Notes under the pieces: generated by a model
The model's input: only the letters and a program-made list of their open reading frames with translations
The model's database searches: none
What the model was told of the DNA's origin: nothing
Program-made: the position numbers and the translations under genes
Shown: positions 10,904 to 21,712 of the stretch, piece after piece
Layout of the letters: each line of letters opens with the position of its first letter
How positions within the stretch are numbered: position 1 is the stretch's first letter
Assembly (NCBI GenBank): GCA_039621445.1
Contig: CP154957.1
Span: forward strand, 10,534,409 to 10,598,408
Reading direction: 5' to 3'
DNA length: 64,000 bases
DNA from: Euglena gracilis
Lineage: Eukaryota; Euglenida; Euglenophyceae; Euglenales

Positions 10904-10977
10904 AGGTCGATTGGCTGGCTCCCAAACCTCAGATGCATGATCCCAATGAGGGGTCCTATTTAGATTCTTACTGCTGA
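10904..10977 (+). CDS. Possible terminal exon, unrecognised
   Basis: A T-rich tract and TTTGGCAG acceptor precede an open frame reading EVDWLAPKPQMHDPNEGSYL and ending at a TGA at 10,975. The peptide has a protein-like composition but no family I recognise, and the exon is too short to judge codon bias. It might be the last exon of a gene to the left, or chance. Confidence 0.3.
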
Positions 10978-11329
10978 AGCTCGACAGAAAATTGGTGTTT
11001 CGGGATTGCCCTTAAACCTCGGCAATGGCTCATGTTAATCCCCTTGACGTAGTAATTGCCGCAAGGATGCTGATTGCACAAAGGACCGAGTTTTTATTTT
11101 TTACTTCATGTATTTTATCTTTTTTCAACTGGCCCTGCATTTTCACCTCCTCTCACCATCTTTTTTTCCCCCAGCGCACTACACTGCTGCAGGCACCAAT
11201 GCCAGGCTCTGCATTTCAATGCCAGGTTCCAACGCTTGCCCAGGACTGCTGTGTTTGTAATGCCTTACGAAGTAATACTCAAGGGTTGCATAGGTCCCTG
11301 CCCCCAACGACTTTCTTTGCCATGCGCCG

Positions 11330-11557
11330 TCGCTCCATAATGTCTCCGGGCCTGGCCTGACGTCGGCCGTGGCTGGCCACCGTGTCTTCTTTGATGTCCA
11401 TTGGGCGGAGGGCTCCCATTCCGCCATCTACATCTGGGCTGCAAACATGGAATATATGTTTGTGGGAGAGGTGAACTTTGACAATGGGAAGATAGTGGGG
11501 TCCTACGTTGCGGATTACCCAGAACAGGCAAAACTATCTTTAGTGAAGCTGTGCTGA
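11330..11557 (+). CDS. Filamin-repeat-like exon
   Basis: The open frame begins SLHNVSGPGLTSAVAGHRVF and continues through FVGEVNFDNGKIVGSYVADY to a stop at 11,557. The order GPGL, a short linker, AG, then xxFxVxW, followed by NGKxxxSY, matches the start and end of a filamin/ABP280 immunoglobulin-like repeat, where the consensus begins GxGL-----G----F-V and ends dG-Y-v-Y-p---G. The domain here is short (about 70 residues rather than 90). No start codon fits; an acceptor is not obvious, so this may be one exon of a larger gene or a decayed copy. Function would be actin crosslinking or binding if the assignment is right. Confidence 0.4.
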   Translation, partial: SLHNVSGPGLTSAVAGHRVFFDVHWAEGSHSAIYIWAANMEYMFVGEVNFDNGKIVGSYVADYPEQAKLSLVKLC

Positions 11558-12383
11558 ATCTGCTTTGGAAAGCCGAGTGGAAATACCAAATCCCCTCCTT
11601 TACTGCCCCCCCCCCTTTTCTTTCATTCCCAGCCGACAGAAGAGTTTTTTGCCCCCCCCCCCCCACTGCCTGGTCAGGGTCTCGGGAGGCATGTTGGTGG
11701 GATAATCGGGGGGGGGGGGGGATACAATTTGCTTCATTTTTTTGATTGTGATTTTTGTAACCACTAGTTTTCTGCATTTTGAAATTCAGGGAATGTCCCT
11801 CGCATACAATTTCCTCACATTCCTTTCATTCACGATTCTCCCTTCAATTTTGAAGCTTTTTTGGCATTTCTTGGGCTGGTTCCTCTTTGAGGCTGCCACC
11901 ACAGCTGCAACATGGGAGACTCGGCAGGAGGGAGGGGGAGTTTCAGGGGGTGCGCTGTGGTGGCATTTCCGCCCGGCGAGGACCAAATTTTGGCCATATT
12001 TTTCGGAATAATGCAAATTGGGCCATTTTTCAGACCAGGACAGTGATTTTCAAGCGAAAAAAATGTTGGAAAAAGTCAATCCAATTGTTTTTGGGTAATT
12101 TGGGGGGTCAAAAAATTTTGTGACCCCTGCCTGAGCAGGGGGGGGGGGGTTGAGGGGGGGGCATAGCCCACGTTGCGTCTCGGGCGGGGGCGTGCTTCGG
12201 CAACGGCGTGCCTAGTCTCTACAGTTTTTCTCTTTCTGCGGCACTCACTCCCAAAGCAATTGTCTGACATTTTTGCCTGTAACCATTTTTCGAGGTGGTC
12301 AGGGGAGGGAATTTTGCTTTTCAGCAATGTAGGATGGTTAATATAAAAAAGCAGTAAATCACTTGAGACCCCCCCAATCCCAA
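11558..12383. other. No gene seen; C/G tracts
   Basis: C tracts at 11,610 and 11,654 face a G tract at 11,709, forming a weak inverted structure with ACTGCC and GGTGGGATAATCGG nearby. The rest is AT-rich. No supported coding. Confidence 0.35.
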
Positions 12384-12973
12384 TTGAAACCGTGTTTGGG
12401 CCGATTTCAAGACATTCAGGGGGGGAATTGATATCCGCAATTTTTTCGCAATTTCCGCAATTTTCTGCAATTTCCGCAATTTTCCGCAATTTTCCGCAAT
12501 ATTTCTGCAATTTCCGCAACTTTTCTGAATTTTTTTCGCAGAATTTTTTTCCACCATCGAAGATGGAAGATGCAATGAGTTCAAGCCATTCTTCAAATGG
12601 ATCAACAGGTGTGCTATTGTGTTTTGTTGTTTTTTCCCCCCCAATTTACCAATCTTTCTCACAGGTGCACCACTGGTCACAGGATTGGGTGCGTCCCATC
12701 TGTGCAAAGAACATCAAGCGTGTTGATTTGTGCTCGCCTGCATCGACGTGGGTGTTGCAGTGTTCTGAACCTCACAATTGAAAATTTTTTAAGTCCCCCC
12801 AAGCAGAAATGTGTATACCCGATATCAATCTTTCCGCAATTTTTCCGCAATTTCCGCAATTTTTCCGCAATTTTTCACAATTTTTTCACAATTTTCCCGA
12901 AGGCCTCCGATATCAATTATCCCCCCCCCTGGACATTAAAAGTCTTAAATCTTCGCCCAAAACACGGTTTCAA
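12384..12973. mobile_element. 590-bp element with long inverted ends and CCGCAATTTT arrays
   Basis: Left end TTGAAACCGTGTTTGGGC through GGGGGAATTGATATC (12,384-12,435) pairs, with some mismatches, with 12,908-12,973 (GATATCAATTATCCCCC to CACGGTTTCAA). Inside each end lies an array of CCGCAATTTT-type units (12,436-12,540 and 12,830-12,895). The centre carries no transposase. Design is the same as the TTTTGCA elements, with a different unit. Confidence 0.7.
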
Positions 12974-13089
12974 ACAAGAACAGTGTTTTGGGCCAAGGTT
13001 TTAGGGGGGCCCAGGGGCGACCGCGGCGCCTTCGGCACAATTATTTGACATAAATTGTTTGTTTGTGGGGGGAGGGACAATGAGTGATG

Positions 13090-13413
13090 GGTACCGCCCC
13101 CGTCCCTCAGTTAGTCACCTGCTTGGGAGGGGAAATTGGCCAAGGGTGACTAATAGGGGTGACTAACTCGGGGGGGGGGGCAATTTATGCCCAAGTTTTG
13201 CCTCCTGCCCCAAGTCTTGGGGGGTTTTAAAGTTTTTTGGGGGCATTCCAAGGCATTTTTCATGAATGGCAACCAGCAAAAAATTCTTACGGCCAAATTT
13301 GGTGTTTTTTAAAAAAAAATATTTCCCTTCGAAAAAATTGTTTTTTTTGCCTGGGGGCACAAGGGTGACTAATAGGGGCGTGGTGACTAACTAGGGGGAG
13401 GGGCATGGTAATC
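13090..13413. mobile_element. Foldback element, unit TTAGTCACC
   Basis: Left part CAGTTAGTCACC. Middle has AGGGTGACTAATAGGGG and GGTGACTAACTCGGGG, and the same pair recurs at the right (13,362-13,400), ending AGGGGCATGGTAATC. Related units occur inside the element at 7.4 kb. Confidence 0.6.
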
Positions 13414-13505
13414 AAAAATTGGAGAATTTCCTCAGTTGATCACTTCTTTTTTCTTTGTAAAAGAAGAAATGTCCCGAACTTTTGAACATTTCTCCAAGAA
13501 GGAAG
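13411..13505. repeat. Dispersed repeat, copy 1
   Basis: GTAATCAAAAATTGG, then AAATGTCCCGAACTTTTG and GAACATTTCTCCAAG(A)AGGAAG, matches 16,235-16,340 in order and spacing. Confidence 0.55.
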
Positions 13506-13875
13506 AATATTGTTTTGGGGAAAAAGTGGATTCAGTGACGATTAATCAAAATTAACCGAGGGAAAGGCACAGGTACAGCTAACCTCCAAAATGTTGGCAC
13601 CTCGTCTCAGAAATTTGGCCCCAAGTCCCAAAACCCACTCCCCTCGTCCCAAAAACATTGGCCCCAAGTACCATTTTTATTGGCACTCGTAACCCAAAAC
13701 GTTGGCCCCAGCCCCCCAAAAAAAGGCCAAAGACGCATGGGGCGGACAGGCATAGGTGCTGAAAAATTGGGAGGGAGGTTCGGCACGTCTGATGAGGACC
13801 CTCAGCCACCAGGGGTACCCATCTTGCTGCGTCGAGGGCGTCGGACCCAGGCATTTGCTTAAGGACCCCCGGGGG

Positions 13876-14530
13876 GGGGTACTGGCTAGCCAATCGGCTA
13901 GACACTGGAAAAAGTGGACTAGCTAGACCCCCCTCCCCCCGGGGGGAGGGGGTCCGGGGGTCCCCCGGACTGGAAAAATGAGCTTTTTAACAGGTTTTGG
14001 ACTGATTTTGTTCCAAAAATTCCCAAAAATGGCCAAAAAATGGGCATTTTTGGCCATTTTTGGGGGTCCCAAAAAATTTTTCAGCGCTTCGCGCCGGTCA
14101 CTGGAAAAAAATTTTCCACTCCCTGGTGCCCAAAACCCTGGCCTCAAGTTCCCAAAATTTTGGCCCCTTGGCAATTTTAATGTAATTTTCTTAGCCCTTT
14201 GCCTGCCTATTTCCTTTCATCCCCTCGGAGGTTCACCAGCCAACCCCCCCTGGTGGTCGGACCGCCTTGGCACGACAAAATGGTACCCCCCCCCCCCCCC
14301 GGTCAACCGACCCATGCCGAACCATACCAATGAAATTTTCTTTGGAAAATTTTGGCTGTCCGCGCGGCGGACCCCCCCCCCCTTGGGGGTCCGACCAGGC
14401 ATTTGCTTAAGGGATTGCAGTACCCCGGGGGGGGGGCTGGACTGCAGCTAGTCCAAATTTGGCTAGTGGGTTTTCTAGCAGACCCCCCTGGGGGGGGGGT
14501 CTGCTAGCAGGGCTAGCTAGTGACCAGGGT
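13876..14530. repeat. CTAGC/GCTAG-type G-tract repeat region
   Basis: Two similar blocks (13,850-13,960 and 14,395-14,530) share CATTTGCTTAAGG, a C/G tract with GTAC, GCTAGTCC-type words and palindromic CCCCC-GGGGG. Between them is a GCGCTTCGCGCC-like hairpin and a C tract. Relatives are at 35,465-35,560 and 60,095-60,205. Confidence 0.5.
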
Positions 14531-14596
14531 TTTGGGCACTTGGGGCCAATGGTTTGGAGGTTGGCTGTAATAAAAAAAAACAGGTAATACAATTGG

Positions 14597-14662
14597 TAAT
14601 TGATACCAGACCCGGCCGATCGCTTGACCTTGAAGATGGTTAATTGTCCAACCCTGCCTCAG
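14597..14662. repeat. Dispersed repeat, copy 1 of second pair
   Basis: GATACCAGACCC, CGATCGCTTGACCTTGA and TGTCCAACCCTG recur in the same order at 16,369-16,432. Confidence 0.5.
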
Positions 14663-14760
14663 GAAAAATGCTTGAAGTGGGTTTTTTGGCTTCAGACAAG
14701 CTTTAGGGTGTTGTATGGGGTGAGCTGAGTTGAAAGCTGCCTGGCGTTGGTGAATACAAG

Positions 14761-15171
14761 CTGTATGTGGAGGAGATTTGGTCTGGGAAATACCACCCAG
14801 GAACTCTCTTGGACTCGATTGTTGGATTCATTCCTGAAAAGGTGGAGCGTGCGTTTGGGTTGCAATCCAGCCAATTGTGCAAACACACATACCTCCTAAA
14901 ATGGAAACATAAAATGCAAATTCCAAAATTTTCAGGGGTTTTCCATGTTGCTTGCGCACTTGCATTTATGGATAATAAAAATGGATGGCATGAAATTTTT
15001 TTTGCATTCCTTGAGCTGCTGTTTTGATTTTTTTTCCTCTGGGGGTGTGACCCTGTGACCCCCTGTGACCCACACCCTGTGGCCCCTGTGACCCCGACAT
15101 TGGAGGAGTTTGCATCTCACCTTCAGGAGTATTTGTGCAACGCAAGCGCAACACCCAAAATTGAAAGAAGA
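14761..15171 (+). pseudogene. Possible decayed coding region, unrecognised
   Basis: The frame at 14,761-14,890 reads LYVEEIWSGKYHPGTLLDSI and continues protein-like for about 45 residues. A second piece at 15,100-15,171 reads LEEFASHLQEYLCNASATPK and ends in a stop. Codon bias is weaker than in the right-hand genes, and the two parts are separated by CTGTGACCCC repeats (15,048-15,095). I recognise no family. It may be an old transposon or gene relic. Confidence 0.25.
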
Positions 15172-15174
15172 TAG

Positions 15175-17050
15175 CAACTCAGTGATTTAAGGTGATGAAG
15201 TTCTTCAAATATTCAAGAAAGGTTGGAGATTTGGCATCTCAAGCCTTCTTCCGCCTCAGTTCCACAAGGGCTTATCAATGAGTTTTTTGGAGAACGTTGT
15301 TTCACTCCAAAAAATTGTGCCCGCATGTGAACAAGAAAGGAGAAAAGTTCCCCAGTTTTTGCCCCCATCTTTCACATAGTGGGCTCTCCCACCCTGTGAC
15401 CCCCTCTGACCCCCCCATGATTGCACATGAAACTGCTGCTCCTCAACCAGAATCCCCATCAAGCCAAAGTTCCATTCTCACTGTTCTGGACCATTTTTTT
15501 TCCATTTTAAGTCATTGAGTCATTTTAAGTCACAAAAGGCAAGTTTGCATGACTCGCAAACAACCAAGTTTGCAGCAATTTCCACTGGTTTTTTTTTGAT
15601 TTTTTTTGAAAATCTGCGCAAGGCACTCTTTTCCTCTTGCTTGCATGGTTTCTATTTTTAAAAATTGTGTGATTTTCACTGGAATACTGGAATGACTGTT
15701 CAAATTATGCATTGTGTTGTACAATGAACATTTTTTTTCCTGGATGAGGCAAAAATCTTTGCATTTTTTTCATTAAAAAAATTCAATTTTCCAACACAAC
15801 AGGTTTCAACAAACTTCACATGGACATTCATTTGTGTTTTTATTTTTGCATTGCATATTTTCATGACCCTTTTTCCCCCTCATTGAACAAACTTTTTGCA
15901 AGCAAAACATGTGGAGAGGGAAAAATTCGTCCCGTGGAAATTTGCTTACCGTATTGTCCCCCAAAATGTAATATAATGATTTTTGTATTCAAACGTAGAA
16001 CATGTCTTTTTTGATTGGGAGTGTGCAAAAAGTACTCTAAATAAGTGCAATGGTTTTTAGAGTCACAGGGGCCATCCGTCAGTTTTCTTTTTCCTGTTCT
16101 TCTTGTTTTTGTGGGCGTCGTTGTCATCATCATCGTCGTCGTCGTCGTCGTCGTCGTCATCCAAGGTTGGGTGGTTAATTAAAAAAACGGTTAACTGCTT
16201 GTGACCCCACAAGAGGGGGGACAATTAGCCTCAGGTAATCCAAAATTGGTTAATTTTTGTGACCTCCAAGTTTATTGCCTCTTTTTTTTCTTTGAAAATG
16301 TCCCGGGCTTGGGAACATTTCTCCAAGGAAGATGGCAAGGCTGTGTGCAATGCCAATGTGTATTAATTGATTCCAGACCCCCCAATTGATCGTGGCCAAT
16401 CGCTTGACCTTGATAATGACGGTTTATTGCCCAACCCTGTGTCATCCTCTTTCAAACCACTTGAAATACAGCACAGAGGGACTACGTCACCAAAAAATGT
16501 GTGCTCCACGCCGGCTCTGTAACAGCTTGGGGTGAGAACTGGTGGTTTCGGATTGCTGATGTCTCATTTTCCCATCCCCCCACCCTAGGTCGTTGAGTTC
16601 ATCCTGATTTTAGCATCAGAAAAATTTTCCACAAACGACAATTCGAAAATGCAACCAAGTGACAGGCACCACACCTCTCACGTCTGACGAATTTCAATAC
16701 CGTTAGTGAGGGATCCAAATTTGGCTGGATATTTTGTCGACCCAGATAGTGCTTTTACCTTTTGTGGTTCACCCTGAGTTACATTTTGGCTCAGGTGGAT
16801 TGCTTGTTTTTTTATGCCCAGAGTTAACTTCAATTCTGGCCCGTCTCCACCCCCTCCCCCAAAGCTTGCCTCTTTTGTTTTACCATCACAATCAAGGATT
16901 TTTGAATGTAGGACGGTGCCAAAAATGAGATTTTGTGCAGAAAATAGAAGAAACCTCCCTCTGAGGAACCCCCCCCCCGGACAAAACTTGCCGCCCAAAA
17001 GCCCCTGGTGGGGCTACCCCTGGGTTGGTCGGGGGCCCGTTCTTACCCTC
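15175..17050. other. AT-rich spacer with short repeats
   Basis: Contains a (CGT)n run at 16,128-16,158 (in CAT/CGT form), second copies of two dispersed repeats at 16,235-16,340 and 16,369-16,432, and C tracts near 16,969. No convincing exon. Confidence 0.4.
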
Positions 17051-17054
17051 GACG

Positions 17055-17252
17055 ACCACCCCTAAATACCGACCACCCCCTGGCCAGGGGATGTCGGTCA
17101 CGCCCCCCTGGACAGGGGTTGTGGGTAACTCAGGAAAATAGGGTTATTTTGGCACCTAGTTGTATGACCACCCCCTGGTCAGGGGTTGCAGGTGGGGGTT
17201 TGCAGGTCAGGGGGTGCGTATGACCACCCCCTGGTCGGGGGTTGTAGGAACC
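17055..17252. repeat. GACCACCCCCTGG(T)CAGGGG tandem repeat
   Basis: Three to four units of GACCACCCCCTGGTCAGGGG followed by TTG(C/T)AGG occur with variable spacing (about 17,070, 17,168, 17,221; a weaker one near 17,100). Each unit is itself an imperfect palindrome. Confidence 0.55.
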
Positions 17253-18782
17253 CGGTCGGTGGGCAAGGGGAAGGGGGTAAAAATCCCTAATCACGGCGTT
17301 TTTGTTTTTGTCATATTTTGGAAGACCATTTCTTTGCTCCAACCTGCCTCACTGGAGGTCCTGTTAACGTTCCAACCACCGAAATCCAAAGCGTTGTGGC
17401 CATAACCAAGCAGCAATGGCCTGTTTGGAAATGAGTTGGGGGTGGAAATGAGTTTAAGAATGCTTGGGGAGACCCCCTCAACAGCTTTGATTGTGAAATA
17501 GCTGGATGGATGGATGGATGGATGAATTGTTAACGGAATCTCTGGTGACGAGGCAACAAGTATTGTGCTACATCGTCTCTTCAGAGGTCTATGTCAAAAT
17601 ATTCCCAAATTCCATTGGGACAAAAATTTGTTTTGTGAACAATGAAAGCAATACTCTTCATCGTTCATAATGGAGGTTGTATTGTTGCATGGCCATGCAT
17701 TTGGAAAACAAAAGTTTCTTTTTTGCTGTTGTTGCTCAAAATCAAAAACGGCCATCTGATTTTGCGAAGAAAGATGATAAAAAAGAACTAGATCAAAAAG
17801 TTCTGTGGGGTAGATGTTTCGATGCACGAGGATCTCTGTAATGTCCAGGCACGACATATAAACCGAAGAATGCTCACATTCAGACGCAGAGTCCACTGTT
17901 GCTTGGCATTGATCAACACGCTGCTCTGCCGGGCAGTCCTTTCCTCCTCACTGTCACTGGCGATCCGGCCGCAGCCATCACGTCGCCTGAGCTCCTCCCT
18001 CGATGTTTGACAACCAGCCAGGCTTCTGCAGCAATGAAACGGATGAGCGCACAATTTGTGCATCACTCTGACAAAAACAGAAGATTGGGAGGCTATTTAA
18101 GGCCATTGTGCACCAAACATGCAACGGGTTGGGTGCCAAACATGCCATTGCTTAAGGTGTGTCTGACCCCATCCCCGCAGTGACTGATTGGCTTTTGGCT
18201 CCAAACCCTGGGGTGGGGTAGGATCAACCGAAAGTGGCCGCCCTGGCATCGAAAGGCGCCCCAAAAATTTTTTGGGGGTTTGACCCAAGTGGCTGTTCCA
18301 AGTGACCAGCCTCCTGGGGGGGGGGGTAGGCAGTCGGTGACTGGTTTTCTCTCCAGTTCGCCCAAATTTGCTGGATGGAGTTGTGATTTCATGTCTCTTT
18401 GGATTGAGGAGCTTTGAAGGTCAAACACAAATGTTCATTTCTGTTTGATAATTTTTGCCATGTGTTTCGTGAATTTTGAGATTTTTTTTTGGTCTTTGAT
18501 AGCTTTGTTTGGCAATGAATCACCAGTGTCCAATCCTGGAACTTACCCCAAATCCCACAACAGGATGACGATCTGCTGATTCTTGGGGGTCCTTAGTAAC
18601 GAGCACCAATATGGTGTAAGTATTTTGGGCACGGGGGGTGTTGGTTTTTGGCACTTGGGGCCAGCATTCTGTGCACCCAGTGCCAGCAAACAGTTGCAGC
18701 ATTGTTTCTCAAGAAATTGGTCAACAGCCCTGGGTAATTTTGTGAAGAAGTGCAAACAGAACCCGGTAATGCGATTGGGAAG
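17253..18782. other. No confident gene
   Basis: Includes a short GGAT repeat at 17,506-17,522, a G tract with GTGACTGG words at 18,290-18,350 (GTGACTGACTGG family), and otherwise mixed DNA. No exon with the window's strong G/C third-position bias. Confidence 0.35.
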
Positions 18783-18915
18783 TGCAACGCCTGCCCCTGA
18801 TGGTTGGCGAGTGGGCGATGGATGGCTGGACGGCGGCTGGGTTTCTTCCCGGGTCCCGAGCCACCAGGGCAACGTGCTGCGGAACGGCTGGGTTTACCAG
18901 CCCCGAAGGCAGGCG
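18783..18915 (+). CDS. Candidate exon, unrecognised
   Basis: The frame reading APDGWRVGDGWLDGGWVSSR and then VPSHQGNVLRNGWVYQPRRQ has mostly G/C third positions and ends at a GCG|GTGACA donor. A weak acceptor GGGAAG lies just upstream. A second frame is also open, so the assignment is uncertain. It may be an upstream exon of the SGNH-like gene that follows. Confidence 0.35.
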
Positions 18916-19549
18916 GTGACAGGTGAAGTGACCCCACGCCAGAATCAACTCGGGACAGGGGAGAGAAACCTTTCGAGGTTGTTTTTGGGTTTCAGGCAGA
19001 AAGCGTGGCACATCATCTCACAATTCATTGTCCAGCAAATCAAGTCTAATCTGGCGTGAGGTTGATCTGCGAACACACACGTGCCTGCGCAAACACAAGC
19101 AAACACACACAACGCCCACCCACCCACCCACCCACCACCCACGCACCACAGTGTTACGAATGAATACAAAGGTGTGCATTCAACCACATGACATTGGCAT
19201 GGGGATGGTTCCCTGACCCAATAACTTGACAAAAAGTTGTCTTTCTGGTTCGTTTCTGGTTTGAAGAGGGGATTATGGCACTGCATGTGTGCATAAGAAA
19301 GGAGTTGGGGAAGTAGACCATCAAACAGCGCAAGGAGTCGGAAATATGGATGTTTTTCCAGCTGAACCCTGAGGTCATTGCATTGCCCCCCAAGTACTCA
19401 AAGGAAACACCACGCAGGCAAGGGATATCTTTTTCTGCCGATGTCGACTGTCTCCTTCTGATCACAATTGTTCTTTCGACATCTTCTCACCCGGCACCCA
19501 CGCCTTTGTGATTTCTCTTTTCTGGCCCTGGAACACATGATCTCCCTAG

Positions 19550-19967
19550 CAGGGTTTGATACAAGGAGGGCGTACATGGTTTAGGTGGGGGGGTGCCCCC
19601 CCCCCCCCCCCCCCCCGGCCCGCAGGGGGGGTCCGGACCACCCCCCCCCACCTGCCAGGGGGTCCGGACCGACCCTCGGGGGGTATCCGGGACCCCCCCC
19701 CAAAAGGGTCAATTTTTTCCTCCGGCGCTTCGCGCCAAATTTTTTTTTGCATTTTTGGCACATTTTGCCCAAAAAGTGCCCCAAATGGCACTTTTGGTCG
19801 TTTTGGGGGTCAATTTTCGGCCCGGCGCTTCGCGCCGGGCCGAAATTTGGTCACCCTGACCGCGCACCTGTTTAGGTGGGGGGGTGTCCCCCCCCCCCCC
19901 CCTCCTCCTGGCCTGCAGGGGGGGGGGTCCGGACCACCCCCCCCACCTGTCCTTACATCGAACCCTG
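19550..19967. mobile_element. hAT-type MITE, copy 1
   Basis: Ends are CAGGGTTTGAT and ATCGAACCCTG, an 11-bp inverted repeat with the CAGGG/CCCTG termini usual for hAT elements. Flanks CTCCCTAG and CTCTCTAC agree at six of eight positions, fitting an old 8-bp target duplication. Inside are two direct GGTTTAGGTGGGGG-to-CCACCTG blocks near the ends and two GGCGCTTCGCGCC hairpins. No coding capacity. The copy at 42,186-42,578 is closely similar throughout. Confidence 0.8.
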
Positions 19968-20465
19968 CTCTCTACCCCTTCACATTTGTGTACACATAAT
20001 ACACATCCACAATCAGTTTTTTTCCTGATGCATTTGAAGGTCCAACACATTTTTTTCCTGGAATCTTGGCGAGAACAGCATGTTTTCCTTTGTACATGTG
20101 TATGTAGATGTAGTATGTTGGAGATGTAGACATGCATATGTAGTGTATGTCTATATTTTTATGTATATGTGGCAAGTGAGAAGTTAAGTACCACACCCAT
20201 CAGTTCCAAAACTTTCCACCATGTGGTCCATGCGACCATGGGGTTATTGAAGGCATAGAGTTAGGATTGTTAGCCCTAAAGTTAGGGCTAACTTCATTGC
20301 CTGCGTAAGAGCTATGTGGGAAGTTTAATACCCCCCCTGGGGGAGGGGTTTCAAGGGTTAGGCACGGGACCCTGGGGTTAGTGAAGGTGTCGGGTTAGGG
20401 TTAGGACCGATGGGCTCTGGTTCTTTTCTTGGTGTTCATGACGATGCATTGCGTTTTTTCTCCAG
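19968..20465. other. Intronic or intergenic spacer
   Basis: ATGTATATG-type simple sequence at 20,090-20,175, an inverted AGCCCTAAAGTTAGGGCT at about 20,271, and a short GGGTTAGGGTTAGG at 20,391. The last is too short for a telomere. Confidence 0.4.
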
Positions 20466-20593
20466 CTGTGTGGGCCCGATCCCATATGACCAGCTCCTGG
20501 CGGCTTCCCACACCTCGGACAAATGGATCGTGGTGATGGGCAACTCCATACAGCGCAGCAGGCGCGTTCCATCAACCCAGGAATCCTTTGGTG
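20466..20593 (+). CDS. Exon with GNS block, SGNH/PC-esterase-like
   Basis: The acceptor TTCTCCAG precedes a frame reading CVGPIPYDQLLAASHTSDKW and then IVVMGNSIQRSRRVPS, ending at a TTTGGTG|GTGAGA donor. The block hydrophobic-G-(D/N)-S-(L/I)-x-R, preceded by a KW(I)VVxG strand, matches block I of the SGNH/PC-esterase families, where the serine is the nucleophile. Only this exon's frame is open with good codon use. Function would be acyl ester hydrolysis or transfer, but the call rests on one motif plus the later PDIVVIA exon. Confidence 0.5.
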
Positions 20594-21598
20594 GTGAGAG
20601 AAAGCTGTCCCTGGCTCTCACCGGTGTTTATTTTTTTGGTTGGTGACCCAAAGAGGGCTGGGGGTGCCGGGGTCGTGCCGACTGGGTTTCCTCGAAGGGA
20701 AGTTATCTCATTTTTGGGGTGGTGGTGCAGACCGTCCACCTCCACGGGAAAAAGTGGCTCCTACCAATCGCCCCACACTGACTTGTCACACAACAATACG
20801 AGGGTAAAACATACACTGCATGATAAACCAGTTGTCCCCCGGGCTCCAATCCCAGAAACCCAATGAATGGGCGGTGGGGTGTCGACCCCTCCCCACTGCC
20901 CCCATCCTGGTGGGTGATGGGGGGTCAACTCCCTCCCCCTGGTTTTGATTTTCCAGGGGCACCAATTTTTAAACCAAAATTTTCCGATGGTGCCGCCGAC
21001 CCCAAGGGAAGTCATTTTACTATGGTTGGTGGAGGGTCGTTCCCCTGCCTCCACCCCTGGGTGGGGGGTTTAACCCCCCCCTCACCAAACCTTTCTGTAC
21101 AGCTTTATGTCCCCTGAAAAGCTAAGGACACCTTCCACATTGGAGGAATCAAACATATCGCGGCATGATCAAACTTGTTTGCCAGCACCCGCCTTCCGCG
21201 GCATCTTCCTCAGCATGCTGGACTTACTCCTTCAACCCCACCAGAAGGAGGGGCTGTCTGATTCTGTGACATACGCCCGGTGAGCAGCCACCTGTCGTGC
21301 CCACCTGGCATCATGGGTATTTTTTTCGGTGCAGTTCCAATACTTTTTTTTTTGAAATGGGACACTCAGGGTCGTGGAACGCCATCTCAGAACACCAGGT
21401 TTGCTTTTTGTAAAGTGACTTTGACCCCTCAGCAATTCTCACACAGCCCACAAAAGCAGCTGCGGAACGACAATTATTGTCGAGGGCTGGAGTAGAGTGA
21501 CAAAAGTTTTCATGTTGATGCTGATGGAATTTTTCTTTCTGTGCCGACCAACCCCACCAGACCTTTCCAAACACCTCCACCGCCCCCCCCCCCATCAG
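20594..21598. other. Probable intron
   Basis: Non-coding sequence with GGGGTCGAC/GTTTAACCCCCC words at 20,875-21,080. Nothing resembling an exon. Confidence 0.35.
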
Positions 21599-21712
21599 GA
21601 CGCTCCCCGGCCTCAAGTGTTGGGGATGGACTGACTTCCACCTCAACCGCCTCCGTCTCACGTACGCAGACTGGCGCTTCTCTGTCGGCAAGGAGGACGG
21701 GGGCCTCCTGAG
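21599..21712 (+). CDS. Exon of the SGNH-like gene
   Basis: A C tract and CATCAG acceptor lead into a frame reading TLPGLKCWGWTDFHLNRLRL and then TYADWRFSVGKEDGGLL, ending at CTGAG|GTGGTC. The other two frames have stops or poor bias. The peptide is rich in Trp and Arg, as in the stretch between the nucleophile block and the middle strand of PC-esterases, but has no diagnostic motif by itself. Confidence 0.5.

Noticed and set aside
20391-20405. Telomere-like GGGTTAGGGTTAGG
   Set aside because: Only two units inside the contig; neighbouring TTAGG words are scattered and some are inverted.
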